This document shows, one piece after another, positions 8,496 through 17,158 of a stretch of DNA of 64,000 bases; position 1 is the first letter of the stretch; each line of letters opens with the position of its first letter. Where the stretch lies: assembly GCF_026342735.1 (NCBI RefSeq), contig NZ_JAPEMM010000001.1, positions 5,332,001 to 5,396,000 of the forward strand. The letters run 5' to 3'. Below the pieces are notes generated by a model that worked only from the letters and a program-made list of their open reading frames with translations, had not been told where the DNA came from and ran no database searches. Made by a program: the position numbers and the translations under genes. This stretch comes from Streptomyces sp. NBC_00193 (GTDB taxonomy: Bacteria; Actinomycetota; Actinomycetes; Streptomycetales; Streptomycetaceae).

Positions 8496-11468
8496 TCACC
8501 AGATGAGACGGGTCCTGCGCATCTCCTTCCAGTCGAGCTCGAAGTAGTACTGCTTGTAGAAAGCGCGCAGCTCCGCCCGTTCGAAGGTCCCCCGGCCGGC
8601 CGACGCCTGCCAGTCCCACCTCCGCAGGAGGTCCAGCGCGATGCGCCGCAGCTCCGGGAGGGGGTCGTCCAGTGCGGCGGTCAGCGCCGGCAGCCCCTCG
8701 TCGGCGGCCTGGGCGGCCAGCAGTCGCAGGGCGGCCGCGCGCACGTGCGCGGGGCGGTCCCGCACGGTGCGTGCCACCAGCGGGCCCGCCGGCAGTCGGC
8801 CGGCCACCGGTCGCAGCGACCGGGTCACCTCCCGGAGCACCGCCGCCGACGGATCGTCCAGCAGCGCGGTCAGTGCCTCCGTGCCGGGTCCGGGCCCGCC
8901 GAGCAGCCGCAGTCCCGCGACGGCCGCCGCCCGGACCGGGCCGTCCCGGTGGCCGAGCAGGCCGGTCAGCACGGCGGCGTCCGACGGCTCGCCGCACTCC
9001 GCGAGCCCGAGCACGGCCCCGGGCGCCGGGGAATCCGCGCACATCCGCAGGTACGCGGCGCGCGCCTCGGCCCCGTGCTGCCGGAGCAGCCACCGGGCGC
9101 AGGCCCGGACCGCCGCCGACGGGTCGGCGAGGTACCGGGGCGCCTCACCGGCCCGGCCGGCCGCGCGCAGACTCGTGACCCCCGCGGCCCGCACGGATCC
9201 GGTGCGGGAGGCCAGCAGCGCATCGACGGCGGAGTCCTCCGGGCCCCGCGCGGCCATGGCGGCCAGCGCGGCCTGCGTCCACAGGTGCCGCAGTACGGCG
9301 TCCGGCTCTCCGGCGGCGCGCCGGGCCAGTGCGGGAGCCGTGAAGGCCCCGGCGGCCTCCAGGGTGATCCGTACGGCCGTCCGGCGGGTCCGCAGGTCGC
9401 GGTGGGAGCACAGCTCCGCCCGGACCGCCGCGTGCCGGGGCTCGCGCAGCGCGGCCTCGAACGCCCCGACGGCCCACCGGCCCTGCCGGCGCTTCGCCAG
9501 GTGCATCACCATCGGGGTCAGGGCGCGCAGGGTGTCCTCCCCGGAGTCCCGGAGCGCCTGCGCGACGACGTGCCGCGCGGCCTCCCGGACCTGCAGGGTC
9601 CAGTCGGCGCAGCGCAGGACGACCAGTGGCAGCAGCTCGGGGGTGCCCGTGGCCTCGGCGACGGCGCGCTCCCGGATCCGCCCGTCCCAGTGGCACAGGG
9701 CGGTCACGGTGAGGGAGCCGACGGCCTCGGGCCCGAGGGGGGCCGCGGAGCGCACCCCGAGGTCCAGTGCGGACCAGGAGGACGGGTCCTCGGTGTCGAG
9801 GACTTCGTCCAGCGCCCTCCCCGTCCCGTCCGCGAACGCCCATGCCGCGTGCCGGCCCGTCTCCTCGTCCCACCTCGGGCGCTGCTGGAGCAGCTTGCGG
9901 GCCCACCGGCGCACGGCGGTGTCGAGGTGGGAGGTCAGGGAGCGGGCGATCCGGCGCCGGACCATCGGCGGGCGCAGCTCCAGCAGGGCCAGGGCCGCGA
10001 CCCGTACGGGCTCGGGCCGGCCGGGCGCGAACAGCTCCAGCAGCCAGGACTCCGGCCGGGTCTGCGCGTACGGGACCACCAGCGAGCGGGCCGCCCGGGC
10101 GGCGGGCGGATGCGGGTCGGCCAGGTAGGGCAGCAGCTCTTCCGGTGTCGTGGCGCCGTGCCTGCGCAGCCCGTGGACGGCAGCGGCCCGTATCCGCCCT
10201 TCGGGGGACCGGGCGAGGAGCCGCAGCAGGGGCAGGTCCAAGGCTTCCCCGGTCTCGGCCAGCCCGAACACCGCCCCGGGCACGGGGGAGTCCGCGCACA
10301 GTGCGCGGTAGAGGGTCAGGGGGTCCTGCCCGGTGGCACGCAGCTCCCCGCGGGCCGCCTCCCGTACCCGCGCCGCGGGGTCCGCCAGGTGCGCGGCGAG
10401 CTCACCGGCCCGCCCGGCGGGGCGCAGGGCGCGGACGGCGGTCGCCCGCAGGGACGCGCGGCCCTGGGCGAGCAGGGAGTCGACGAGGGGGCCGGGGAGA
10501 GAGGCGGAGCGGGTCTCCAAGACGGACCGGGCGGCCTCCTCGCAGCGCCTGCGCACCACCCGGTCCCGGCTCGCGGCGGCGGTTTCCAGGATCCGTTCGG
10601 GCGTCAGGGACCCGGCCTCCAGGGCCAGGCCGAGGGCCTCGCGGCGGACCTCGGGGGTCTGCCCGGTGAGCACGAGCCGGGCCGTCCGCTCGGCCGGGAG
10701 CTCCCCGGAGTGCAGCGCCGCCAGGCGGTTGCGCGCGTCGGGGTCCGCGGTGAGGTCCGCGATCCGGTCCGCCGGGAGCAGTCCGTGGGCCAGCGCGGCC
10801 CGGATGGCGGCGAACCGGGTCCCCGGGTCCGGGTCGTGCGTCAGCTCGAGGATCAGGGCGGCGGGCGGTGAGCCGAGTCGCTCCAGGAGCAGTTCCCAGG
10901 CCCAGGCACCGTACCGGCGCGGGCTCACGAGCAGGGCGAGGGGCACCAGGGTGTGCACGAGATCGGCGTCGGCGGCCCCGGCCGCGCACAGTTCCGCGGC
11001 CAGCACCGCCCGCGCCCGCTCCCGTACCGGCTCCTCCGTGTCGGCGCACCGGATCAGCACCAGCTCCAGGACCTCGGGCCGGCCGGCGGCCCGTCCGAGG
11101 GCGGCCTCGCGCACCCGGGGGTCGGCGTGGCACAGGCTGAGCGCGAGCTCGGGGGCGGCCGGGGGCGTGGCGGCCCAGGTCACCCCGTGTCCGTCGTGCC
11201 AGTGCGGGGCGGTGCTCCAGTCGGCGATCTCCCGGTCCTCGAACCAGTGCGGGCCCACCCGGACCTGGCCGGAGCAGCGCCGGCCCTCGTAGCGGTCGAT
11301 GGTGGACCAGAAGACGCTCGTGTCGAGCTCCGCCCATGCCTGCGGGCCGTCGCCGTCGAGGGCGTGCGCAGGGCTCTTGCCGTGCAGCAGGCGCTCGGAG
11401 GGTGAGCGGAATGTGGTCCGGGACAGGGGCGGGAGCATCTCCATCCGCGCACTGTAGGTGGTCGGCAT
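8496..11468 (-). CDS. Giant HEAT/Armadillo-like repeat protein with internal duplication
   Basis: A 990-residue alpha-solenoid. Many units have the form 'LL..ADP...VRAAAV..L', such as LLDDPSAAVLREVTRSLRP and LADPAARVREAARGELRA. About 105 N-terminal residues of another type (VFWSTIDRYEGRRCSG, VRVGPHWFEDREIADW) precede the repeats and a conserved-looking tail (FYKQYYFELDWKEMRRTRLIW region) ends it. The solenoid is two homologous halves, roughly residues 105-500 and 580-960. No enzyme motif is visible, so a scaffold or protein-binding role is inferred. The ATG at 11468 has GGAGG nine bases upstream. The gene is first of a probable reverse-strand trio. Confidence 0.8.
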   Translation of the reverse strand: MPTTYSARMEMLPPLSRTTFRSPSERLLHGKSPAHALDGDGPQAWAELDTSVFWSTIDRYEGRRCSGQVRVGPHWFEDREIADWSTAPHWHDGHGVTWAATPPAAPELALSLCHADPRVREAALGRAAGRPEVLELVLIRCADTEEPVRERARAVLAAELCAAGAADADLVHTLVPLALLVSPRRYGAWAWELLLERLGSPPAALILELTHDPDPGTRFAAIRAALAHGLLPADRIADLTADPDARNRLAALHSGELPAERTARLVLTGQTPEVRREALGLALEAGSLTPERILETAAASRDRVVRRRCEEAARSVLETRSASLPGPLVDSLLAQGRASLRATAVRALRPAGRAGELAAHLADPAARVREAARGELRATGQDPLTLYRALCADSPVPGAVFGLAETGEALDLPLLRLLARSPEGRIRAAAVHGLRRHGATTPEELLPYLADPHPPAARAARSLVVPYAQTRPESWLLELFAPGRPEPVRVAALALLELRPPMVRRRIARSLTSHLDTAVRRWARKLLQQRPRWDEETGRHAAWAFADGTGRALDEVLDTEDPSSWSALDLGVRSAAPLGPEAVGSLTVTALCHWDGRIRERAVAEATGTPELLPLVVLRCADWTLQVREAARHVVAQALRDSGEDTLRALTPMVMHLAKRRQGRWAVGAFEAALREPRHAAVRAELCSHRDLRTRRTAVRITLEAAGAFTAPALARRAAGEPDAVLRHLWTQAALAAMAARGPEDSAVDALLASRTGSVRAAGVTSLRAAGRAGEAPRYLADPSAAVRACARWLLRQHGAEARAAYLRMCADSPAPGAVLGLAECGEPSDAAVLTGLLGHRDGPVRAAAVAGLRLLGGPGPGTEALTALLDDPSAAVLREVTRSLRPVAGRLPAGPLVARTVRDRPAHVRAAALRLLAAQAADEGLPALTAALDDPLPELRRIALDLLRRWDWQASAGRGTFERAELRAFYKQYYFELDWKEMRRTRLIW

Positions 11469-11515
11469 ACCCGCTGACCTCCGGTTATTCCCTCCCGTCG
11501 TTCCGTCGATTGACG

Positions 11516-11544
11516 AAACATGCAGACCAGTGCATAGTTATGCC
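11516..11544 (+). promoter_or_regulatory. Probable ArgR-binding ARG boxes upstream of argG
   Basis: AAACATGCAGACC and GCATAGTTATGCC lie side by side about 50-75 bp before the argG GTG. The second box is the near-twin of the argC box (two transitions). Such A/T-rich sequence stands out strongly in this genome. It predicts that argG is repressed together with argC even though the two transcription units are 5 kb apart. Confidence 0.72.
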
Positions 11545-11591
11545 TACCGCTGTTGGACGTGACGGCGGATGCACCGTGTAAGGAGAACCCC

Positions 11592-12785
11592 GTGGCCGAG
11601 CGCGTCGTACTCGCCTATTCAGGCGGTCTGGACACCTCCGTCGCCATCGGCTGGATCGCCGAGGAGACGGGCGCCGAGGTCATCGCCGTCGCGGTGGACG
11701 TCGGCCAGGGCGGCGAGGACCTGGACGTCATCCGCAAGCGGGCGCTCGACTGCGGCGCCGTCGAGGCCGAGGTCGCCGACGCCAGGGACGAGTTCGCCGA
11801 CGAGTACTGCCTTCCGGCGATCAAGGCGAACGCCCTCTACATGGACCGCTACCCGCTGGTCTCGGCCCTCTCGCGGCCGGCCATCGTCAAGCACCTCGTG
11901 GCCGCCGCCCGCAAGCACGGCGCCACCACGGTCGCCCACGGCTGCACCGGCAAGGGCAACGACCAGGTCCGCTTCGAGGCCGGCATCGCCGCCCTCGGCC
12001 CCGACCTCACGTGCATCGCCCCGGTCCGCGACTACGCGATGACCCGCGACAAGGCCATCGCCTTCGCCGAGAAGGCGAACCTGCCGATCGCGACCACCAA
12101 GAAGTCCCCGTACTCCATCGACCAGAACGTCTTCGGGCGCGCCGTCGAGACGGGCTTCCTGGAGGACATCTGGAACGCGCCGATCGAGGACATCTACGAG
12201 TACACCGCGGACCCGGCCCTCCCGCGCGAGGCCGACGAGGTCGTCATCTCCTTCAAGGAGGGCGTCCCGGTCGCCATCGACGGCAAGCCGGTCACCGTGC
12301 TCCAGGCCATCCAGCAGCTCAACGAGCGCGCCGGGGCCCAGGGCATCGGCCGGATCGACATCGTCGAGGACCGGCTCGTGGGCATCAAGTCCCGCGAGGT
12401 GTACGAGGCCCCGGGCGCGATCGCGCTGATCACCGCCCACCAGGAGCTGGAGAACGTCACCGTCGAGCGCGAGCTGGCCCGCTACAAGCGGCAGGTCGAG
12501 CAGCGCTGGGGCGAGCTGGTCTACGACGGCCTGTGGTTCTCCCCGCTCAAGCGCGCGCTGGACGGCTTCGTCAACGAGGCCAACCAGCACGTCAGCGGTG
12601 ACGTCCGGATGACCCTGCACGGCGGCCGCGCGGTCGTCACCGGCCGGAAGTCGGACGAGTCGCTGTACGACTTCAACCTCGCGACCTACGACTCGGGCGA
12701 CACCTTCGACCAGTCGAAGGCCCAGGGCTTCATCGAGATCTTCGGCCTGTCCTCGAAGATCGCGGCCCGTCGCGACCTCGCCTGA
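11592..12785 (+). CDS. argG: Argininosuccinate synthase
   Basis: A 397-residue enzyme that joins citrulline and aspartate with ATP. The PP-loop ATP-binding motif VVLAYSGGLDTSVAIG is at the N-terminus and the citrulline/aspartate-binding TVAHGCTGKGNDQVRFE follows. Length is normal for actinobacterial ArgG. I chose the GTG at 11592 because AAGGAGAA precedes it by six bases and the PP-loop starts at once; the frame is open further upstream but without support. A perfect terminator follows at 12815-12852, so argG and argH are probably separate transcripts, argG being under the ARG boxes. Confidence 0.98.
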   Translation: MAERVVLAYSGGLDTSVAIGWIAEETGAEVIAVAVDVGQGGEDLDVIRKRALDCGAVEAEVADARDEFADEYCLPAIKANALYMDRYPLVSALSRPAIVKHLVAAARKHGATTVAHGCTGKGNDQVRFEAGIAALGPDLTCIAPVRDYAMTRDKAIAFAEKANLPIATTKKSPYSIDQNVFGRAVETGFLEDIWNAPIEDIYEYTADPALPREADEVVISFKEGVPVAIDGKPVTVLQAIQQLNERAGAQGIGRIDIVEDRLVGIKSREVYEAPGAIALITAHQELENVTVERELARYKRQVEQRWGELVYDGLWFSPLKRALDGFVNEANQHVSGDVRMTLHGGRAVVTGRKSDESLYDFNLATYDSGDTFDQSKAQGFIEIFGLSSKIAARRDLA

Positions 12786-12814
12786 TCTGACACCGTATTC
12801 GATACCGCAGTACG

Positions 12815-12852
12815 AACCGCCTCCCCGTTACCTCCGCGGCGGGGAGGCGGTT
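12815..12852 (+). terminator. Intrinsic terminator between argG and argH
   Basis: CCGCCTCCCCG (12817-12827) is perfectly complementary to CGGGGAGGCGG (12840-12850), and the flanking AA/TT extends the stem to 13 bp around a 12-base loop. There is only a short T stretch, as is common in Streptomyces. It lies 30 bp after the argG stop. Confidence 0.8.
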
Positions 12853-12892
12853 GCACATCCGAAGCCATGCACGTTCTTGAGGAGCAGTAGCT

Positions 12893-14323
12893 GTGAGCAG
12901 CAACAACGGTGGTGACGTCCGGCTCTGGGGCGCTCGGTTCGCCGACGGTCCCGCCGAGGCCCTCGCGAAGCTGTCCGCGTCGGTCCACTTCGACTGGCGC
13001 CTGGCCCCGTACGACATCGCGGGCTCCAAGGCCCACGCCCGTGTGCTCGCCAAGGCGGGCCTGCTCACGGCCGACGAGCTCGGCCGCATGATCGCCGGCC
13101 TGGACCAGCTCGCGGTCGACGTGGCGAACGGCTCCTTCGTCGGCACCATCGCCGACGAGGACGTCCACACCGCTCTGGAGCGGGGCCTGCTGGAGCGGCT
13201 CGGCGCCGACCTCGGCGGCAAGCTGCGCGCCGGCCGGTCGCGCAACGACCAGATCGCCACCCTCTTCCGCATGTACCTGCGCGACCACGCCCGGATCATC
13301 GGCGGCCTCGTCGCCGATCTCCAGGACGCGCTGGTCGGCCTCGCCGAGGCGCACGCCGACGTGGCCATGCCGGGCCGGACCCACCTGCAGCACGCGCAGC
13401 CGGTGCTCTTCGCCCATCACGTACTGGCCCACGTGCAGGCCCTGTCCCGGGACGCGGAGCGGCTGCGCCAGTGGGACACCCGGACCGCGGTGTCCCCGTA
13501 CGGTTCGGGTGCCCTGGCGGGCTCCTCGCTCGGCCTGGACCCGGAGGCGGTCGCCGCCGACCTGGGCTTCGAGCGCGGCTCGGTCGGCAACTCCATCGAC
13601 GGCACGGCCTCGCGCGACTTCGTCGCCGAGTTCGCCTTCGTCACCGCGATGATCGGGATCAACCTGTCCCGGATCGCGGAGGAGATCATCATCTGGAACA
13701 CGAAGGAGTTCTCCTTCGTGACCCTGCACGACGCCTTCTCCACCGGGTCGTCGATCATGCCGCAGAAGAAGAACCCGGACATCGCGGAGCTGGCGCGCGG
13801 CAAGTCGGGCCGCCTCATCGGCAACCTGACGGGCCTGCTGGCCACCCTGAAGGCCCTTCCCCTGGCCTACAACCGGGACCTCCAGGAGGACAAGGAGCCG
13901 GTCTTCGACTCCTGCGACACCCTCGAAGTCCTGCTGCCGGCCTTCACCGGGATGATGGCCACCCTCACGATCAACCGGGAGCGGATGGAGGAGCTGGCCC
14001 CGGCCGGCTTCTCGCTCGCCACCGACATCGCGGAGTGGCTGGTCAAGCAGAACGTGCCGTTCCGGGTGGCGCACGAGGTGGCCGGCGAGTGCGTCAAGGA
14101 GTGCGAGGGGCTCGGCATCGAGCTCGACGAGCTCACGGACGAGCAGTTCGCGAAGATCTCGGAGCACCTGACTCCGGAGGTCCGTACGGTCCTCAACGTC
14201 AAGGGCGCGCTGGCCTCCCGCGACGGCCGCGGCGGCACCGCCCCGTCGGCGGTCGCGATCCAGCTCACGGAGCTGAAGGCCGACCTGGTCATCCAGCACG
14301 CCTGGGCGGCGCACAAGAACTGA
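12893..14323 (+). CDS. argH: Argininosuccinate lyase
   Basis: A 476-residue member of the fumarase/aspartase superfamily that splits argininosuccinate into arginine and fumarate, the last pathway step. The superfamily signature loop GSSIMPQKKNPD starts near residue 285, and RSRNDQIAT and MPGRTHLQHAQP give the other two conserved regions of the composite active site of the tetramer. The GTG start follows GAGGAG by about ten bases. It is separated from argG by an intrinsic terminator, so its promoter should lie between 12853 and 12892 or it depends on readthrough. Confidence 0.98.
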   Translation: MSSNNGGDVRLWGARFADGPAEALAKLSASVHFDWRLAPYDIAGSKAHARVLAKAGLLTADELGRMIAGLDQLAVDVANGSFVGTIADEDVHTALERGLLERLGADLGGKLRAGRSRNDQIATLFRMYLRDHARIIGGLVADLQDALVGLAEAHADVAMPGRTHLQHAQPVLFAHHVLAHVQALSRDAERLRQWDTRTAVSPYGSGALAGSSLGLDPEAVAADLGFERGSVGNSIDGTASRDFVAEFAFVTAMIGINLSRIAEEIIIWNTKEFSFVTLHDAFSTGSSIMPQKKNPDIAELARGKSGRLIGNLTGLLATLKALPLAYNRDLQEDKEPVFDSCDTLEVLLPAFTGMMATLTINRERMEELAPAGFSLATDIAEWLVKQNVPFRVAHEVAGECVKECEGLGIELDELTDEQFAKISEHLTPEVRTVLNVKGALASRDGRGGTAPSAVAIQLTELKADLVIQHAWAAHKN

Positions 14324-14332
14324 CGGTCGTGC

Positions 14333-14376
14333 CCGGAGGGGCGGTCGGGGCCCGAGGGCCGCGGCCGCCCCTCCGG
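14333..14376. terminator. Bidirectional terminator between convergent argH and HAD-like gene
   Basis: CCGGAGGGGCGG (14333-14344) pairs perfectly with CCGCCCCTCCGG (14365-14376). The 12-bp stem lies between two convergent stops and can serve both genes. Confidence 0.75.
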
Positions 14377-14387
14377 CGTGTCCGGGG

Positions 14388-14900
14388 TCAGGCCCAGTCC
14401 GCCAGTGCGTCGAAGTCGGCCCGGACCAGCCCGATCCGCTCGTCGATCCGCAGGAGCAGCGCCTGCGCGGGGTGGCGCAGCTCCACGTACGCGCGGTCCA
14501 TGTCCGTGATGTCGTCGTCGATCCAGGCGAAGGGCCGCTCGCCCGCGTACTCCAGGATGTACTGGGTCTTCCAGAACGTCCCGCGCGGTGCGCGCCCGTG
14601 CATCTGGGGCCAGTCGATCCAGGGCAGCTCCGGGAGGCCCAGCTGCGGGCCTATCCACTCGTTCGCCTCGCCCTTCCAGGTGGTTGCCCAGACGAGCTCG
14701 TACGCCTCCGCGAGCGCGAGCAGCTCCGTGCCGTGGTCCGGATTCAGCCAGACCCGCAGCGGCTTCGCGCTCTCGGCGCCGGTCCAGCCCGTCGGGCGCA
14801 TCCGGTGCGTGCGGTAGCCCTCGGGACGCCGCTGGGGCTTGGCCGCGTAGGGGTTCAGCGGTCCGTCCACGTCGATCAGCAGCAGGGGCTTCGGGTTCAT
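14388..14900 (-). CDS. HAD-superfamily-like hydrolase
   Basis: A 170-residue single-domain protein whose N-terminus LLLIDVDGPLNPY carries the HAD motif I (DxD, nucleophile first Asp). Motif II may be the Thr of WATTWKGEAN, and the acidic motif IV is FAWIDDDITDMD. There is no cap domain. This matches a family of small actinobacterial HAD proteins of unknown substrate. It is divergent from the tetR-type gene, with its ATG at 14900 about 85 bp from that start, so the palindrome at 14947 could affect both. Confidence 0.8.
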   Translation of the reverse strand: MNPKPLLLIDVDGPLNPYAAKPQRRPEGYRTHRMRPTGWTGAESAKPLRVWLNPDHGTELLALAEAYELVWATTWKGEANEWIGPQLGLPELPWIDWPQMHGRAPRGTFWKTQYILEYAGERPFAWIDDDITDMDRAYVELRHPAQALLLRIDERIGLVRADFDALADWA

Positions 14901-14946
14901 CTCGGCAGGATTCCTCTCTGTGTCCGAAAGGGCAGCTCATTTATTC

Positions 14947-14968
14947 AATGAGACAACGACGTCTCATT
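14947..14968. promoter_or_regulatory. Palindromic operator for the TetR-family regulator
   Basis: AATGAGAC-AACGAC-GTCTCATT is a perfect 8-bp inverted repeat with a six-base spacer, 18 bp before the regulator's start. A third copy of the half-site, TGTCTCATGG, overlaps the start codon itself (14980-14989). TetR-type repressors bind such palindromes at their own promoter, so autorepression and control of the coupled exporter gene are likely. Confidence 0.78.
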
Positions 14969-14985
14969 CGGGCTATGCTTGTCTC

Positions 14986-15537
14986 ATGGCCATGGATCGT
15001 GATCAGGTGCTCCGCGCCGCCGCCGCCCTGCTCTCCCGCAAATCGACCGCCACGATGGACGAGGTCGCGAGGGCCGCCGGCATCGGCCGCGCGACCCTCC
15101 ACCGGCACTTCGCCGGGCGCGACGCCCTCGTGCGGGCGCTCGAAGAGCTCGGCATCCGGGAGTTCGAGGTGGCCTTCGACAACGCCCGCCTCGACGAGGG
15201 CACGGCGATCGACGCGCTCCGCAGGCTCGTGGCCGAGGCGGAGCCCAACGCCGAGCTGCTGGCCTTCCTCGTCACCGAGAACCAGCTCTTCGAGGGGGAC
15301 CAGGTCAACGAGGGCTGGGCCCGCCTCGACGCCCGCGTCGGCGCGCTGTTCCGGCGCGGCCAGCAGGAGGGCGACATCCGCATCGACCTGAGCCCCGCCT
15401 GGCTCACCGAGGCCCTTTACAGCCTCATCGGCGCCTGCGCCTGGGCCGTCATGGACGGCCGGGTCGCCGCCAAGGACTTTCAGTACATGATCACCGAGTT
15501 GCTGCTCGGTGGCGCACGACGGAGTGTGGAGAAATGA
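14986..15537 (+). CDS. TetR/AcrR-family transcriptional regulator
   Basis: A 183-residue repressor-type protein. The N-terminal helix-turn-helix is visible as MDEVARAAGIGRATLHRHFA, the most conserved part of the family. The C-terminal ligand-binding half (residues 60-180) contains ENQLFEGDQVNEGWARLDAR and ends with a hydrophobic helix. I chose the ATG at 14986 (ATG at 14992 is as good); the frame is open to 14920, but that would run through the operator. It is ATGA-coupled to the MFS gene. The expected ligand is a substrate of the exporter, not identifiable here. Confidence 0.9.
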   Translation: MAMDRDQVLRAAAALLSRKSTATMDEVARAAGIGRATLHRHFAGRDALVRALEELGIREFEVAFDNARLDEGTAIDALRRLVAEAEPNAELLAFLVTENQLFEGDQVNEGWARLDARVGALFRRGQQEGDIRIDLSPAWLTEALYSLIGACAWAVMDGRVAAKDFQYMITELLLGGARRSVEK

Positions 15538-17078
15538 GCCGAACCGAACAGCTGACGCATGCGAAGGGGGCGGAAGGGAAGAAGCGAGGGCGCTGGCTCG
15601 CGCTCTCCGTGCTCGTGCTGGCCGTCCTGCTGGTCGCCGTCGACGCCACCGTGCTCGGTCTCGCCACGCCCGCCCTCAGCGAGGACCTGAAGCCGTCGGG
15701 CACCCAGCTCCTGTGGATCGGCGACATCTACTCCTTCGTCATCGCCGGCCTGCTCGTCTCCATGGGCTCCCTCGGCGACCGGATAGGCCGCAAGAAGCTC
15801 CTCCTCGTCGGCGCGACCGCCTTCGGCGCCGTCTCGGTCCTCAACGCCTACGCCACCAGCCCCGAGATGATGATCGTCGCCCGGGCCCTGCTCGGCGTGG
15901 CCGGCGCGACCCTGATGCCCTCCACCCTCGCGCTGATCCGCAACATCTTCCACGACCCCAAGGAGCGCAGCCTCGCCATCGGCATCTGGGGCGCCACCGC
16001 CTCGGCCGGCGCGGCCGTCGGCCCGGTCGTCGGCGGAGCCCTGCTCCAGCACTTCTGGTGGGGCTCGGTCTTCCTCATCAACCTCCCCGTGATGATCGTC
16101 CTCGTCATCGTCGGCATCAAGCTGCTGCCCGAGTCCAAGAACCCGGTCGCCGGCCCCTGGGACCTGTTCAGCGTCGCCCTCTCCCTCGTCGGCATCATCG
16201 GCCTCGTCTACGCCGTCAAGCAGGTCGCCACCCACGGCATGGGCTGGGAGGTATGGGCGGCCGCCGTCATCGGAGCCGGCGCGCTCTACACCTTCGTGCG
16301 ACGTCAGTTCGCGCTGACGTCCCCGCTCCTCGACATGCGGCTCTTCAAGCACCGCGGCTTCTCCGGCGCGGTCCTCGCCGACCTGCTCACCGTCTTCGGG
16401 CTGTCCGGACTGGTCTTCTTCCTCTCCCAGTTCCTCCAGCTCGTCCAGGGCCGCGACCCGCTCGAAGCGGGCCTCGCGGAACTGCCCGCCGCCATCGGCG
16501 CCGTGGTCACCGGTCTGGTCGCGGGCAAGTACGCCCGCAAGTACGGGGTACGGGTCATCGTGACGGGAGGCCTCGCCGCCATCGGCATCGCGCTGGCCGC
16601 GCTGACCGTGATCCACAAGGAGACCGGCTACCCGCTGCTCGGCGCGGCCCTGCTCGTCGTCGGCCTCGGCGCCGGCTTCTCCTTCACGGTCACCGCCGAC
16701 GTGATCCTCTCCAGCGTCCCCAAGGAGCAGGCCGGTTCCGCCTCGGCCGTCTCCGAGACCGCCTACGAACTGGGCGCCGCCCTCGGCATCGCCCTGCTCG
16801 GCTCGGTCGTCACCGGCGTCTACCAGGGCTTCACCGCCCCGGCCTCCGTCAGCGGCCCCGTCGCCGACGCCGCCCACGAATCGCTCGGCGGCGCCGTCGA
16901 AGCGGCCAAGTCGCTGGACCCGCAGACCGCCGAGCAGATGGTCGGCGCCGCCCAGGTGGCCTTCGTGGACGGCCTGCGGCTGGCCTCCGGAGTGGGTGCG
17001 GCCGTCCTGCTGGCCACCGCCGTGGCCGCCTGGTTCCTGCTCAAGGGCCAGGAGCTCCAAGAGGGCATCGAGCACTGA
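15534..17078 (+). CDS. MFS multidrug exporter, DHA2 (14-TM, QacA/EmrB-type)
   Basis: A 514-residue integral membrane protein of the 14-helix drug:H+ antiporter branch. Motif A appears as GSLGDRIGRKKLLL after TM2, motif B in IVARALLGVAGATLMP, and the TM5 antiporter motif C as GAAVGPVVGGALLQ. TM1 carries AVDATVLGLATPAL, the 'LD.T.vn.AlP' equivalent (motif D1). It starts ATGA-coupled to the TetR gene, giving a classic self-regulated efflux pair. Substrates are probably cationic drugs or an endogenous compound; this is inferred from family only. Confidence 0.93.
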   Translation: MSRTEQLTHAKGAEGKKRGRWLALSVLVLAVLLVAVDATVLGLATPALSEDLKPSGTQLLWIGDIYSFVIAGLLVSMGSLGDRIGRKKLLLVGATAFGAVSVLNAYATSPEMMIVARALLGVAGATLMPSTLALIRNIFHDPKERSLAIGIWGATASAGAAVGPVVGGALLQHFWWGSVFLINLPVMIVLVIVGIKLLPESKNPVAGPWDLFSVALSLVGIIGLVYAVKQVATHGMGWEVWAAAVIGAGALYTFVRRQFALTSPLLDMRLFKHRGFSGAVLADLLTVFGLSGLVFFLSQFLQLVQGRDPLEAGLAELPAAIGAVVTGLVAGKYARKYGVRVIVTGGLAAIGIALAALTVIHKETGYPLLGAALLVVGLGAGFSFTVTADVILSSVPKEQAGSASAVSETAYELGAALGIALLGSVVTGVYQGFTAPASVSGPVADAAHESLGGAVEAAKSLDPQTAEQMVGAAQVAFVDGLRLASGVGAAVLLATAVAAWFLLKGQELQEGIEH

Positions 17079-17105
17079 CGCCACACTGACGCCATGACAG
17101 GGAGG

Positions 17106-17149
17106 GGTGTCCCGCGCGGAGTTGACAGTCCGTCGACGCGCGGGACACC
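17106..17149. promoter_or_regulatory. 13-bp inverted repeat enclosing a TTGACA box
   Basis: GGTGTCCCGCGCG (17106-17118) and CGCGCGGGACACC (17137-17149) form a perfect 13-bp inverted repeat. TTGACA, the consensus -35 hexamer, lies in the 18-base loop at 17122-17127, and the next start codon is 32 bases further. The element could be the terminator of the MFS gene, an operator over the promoter of the next gene, or both. I see no convincing -10. Confidence 0.5.
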
Positions 17150-17158
17150 ATCCCGGCG

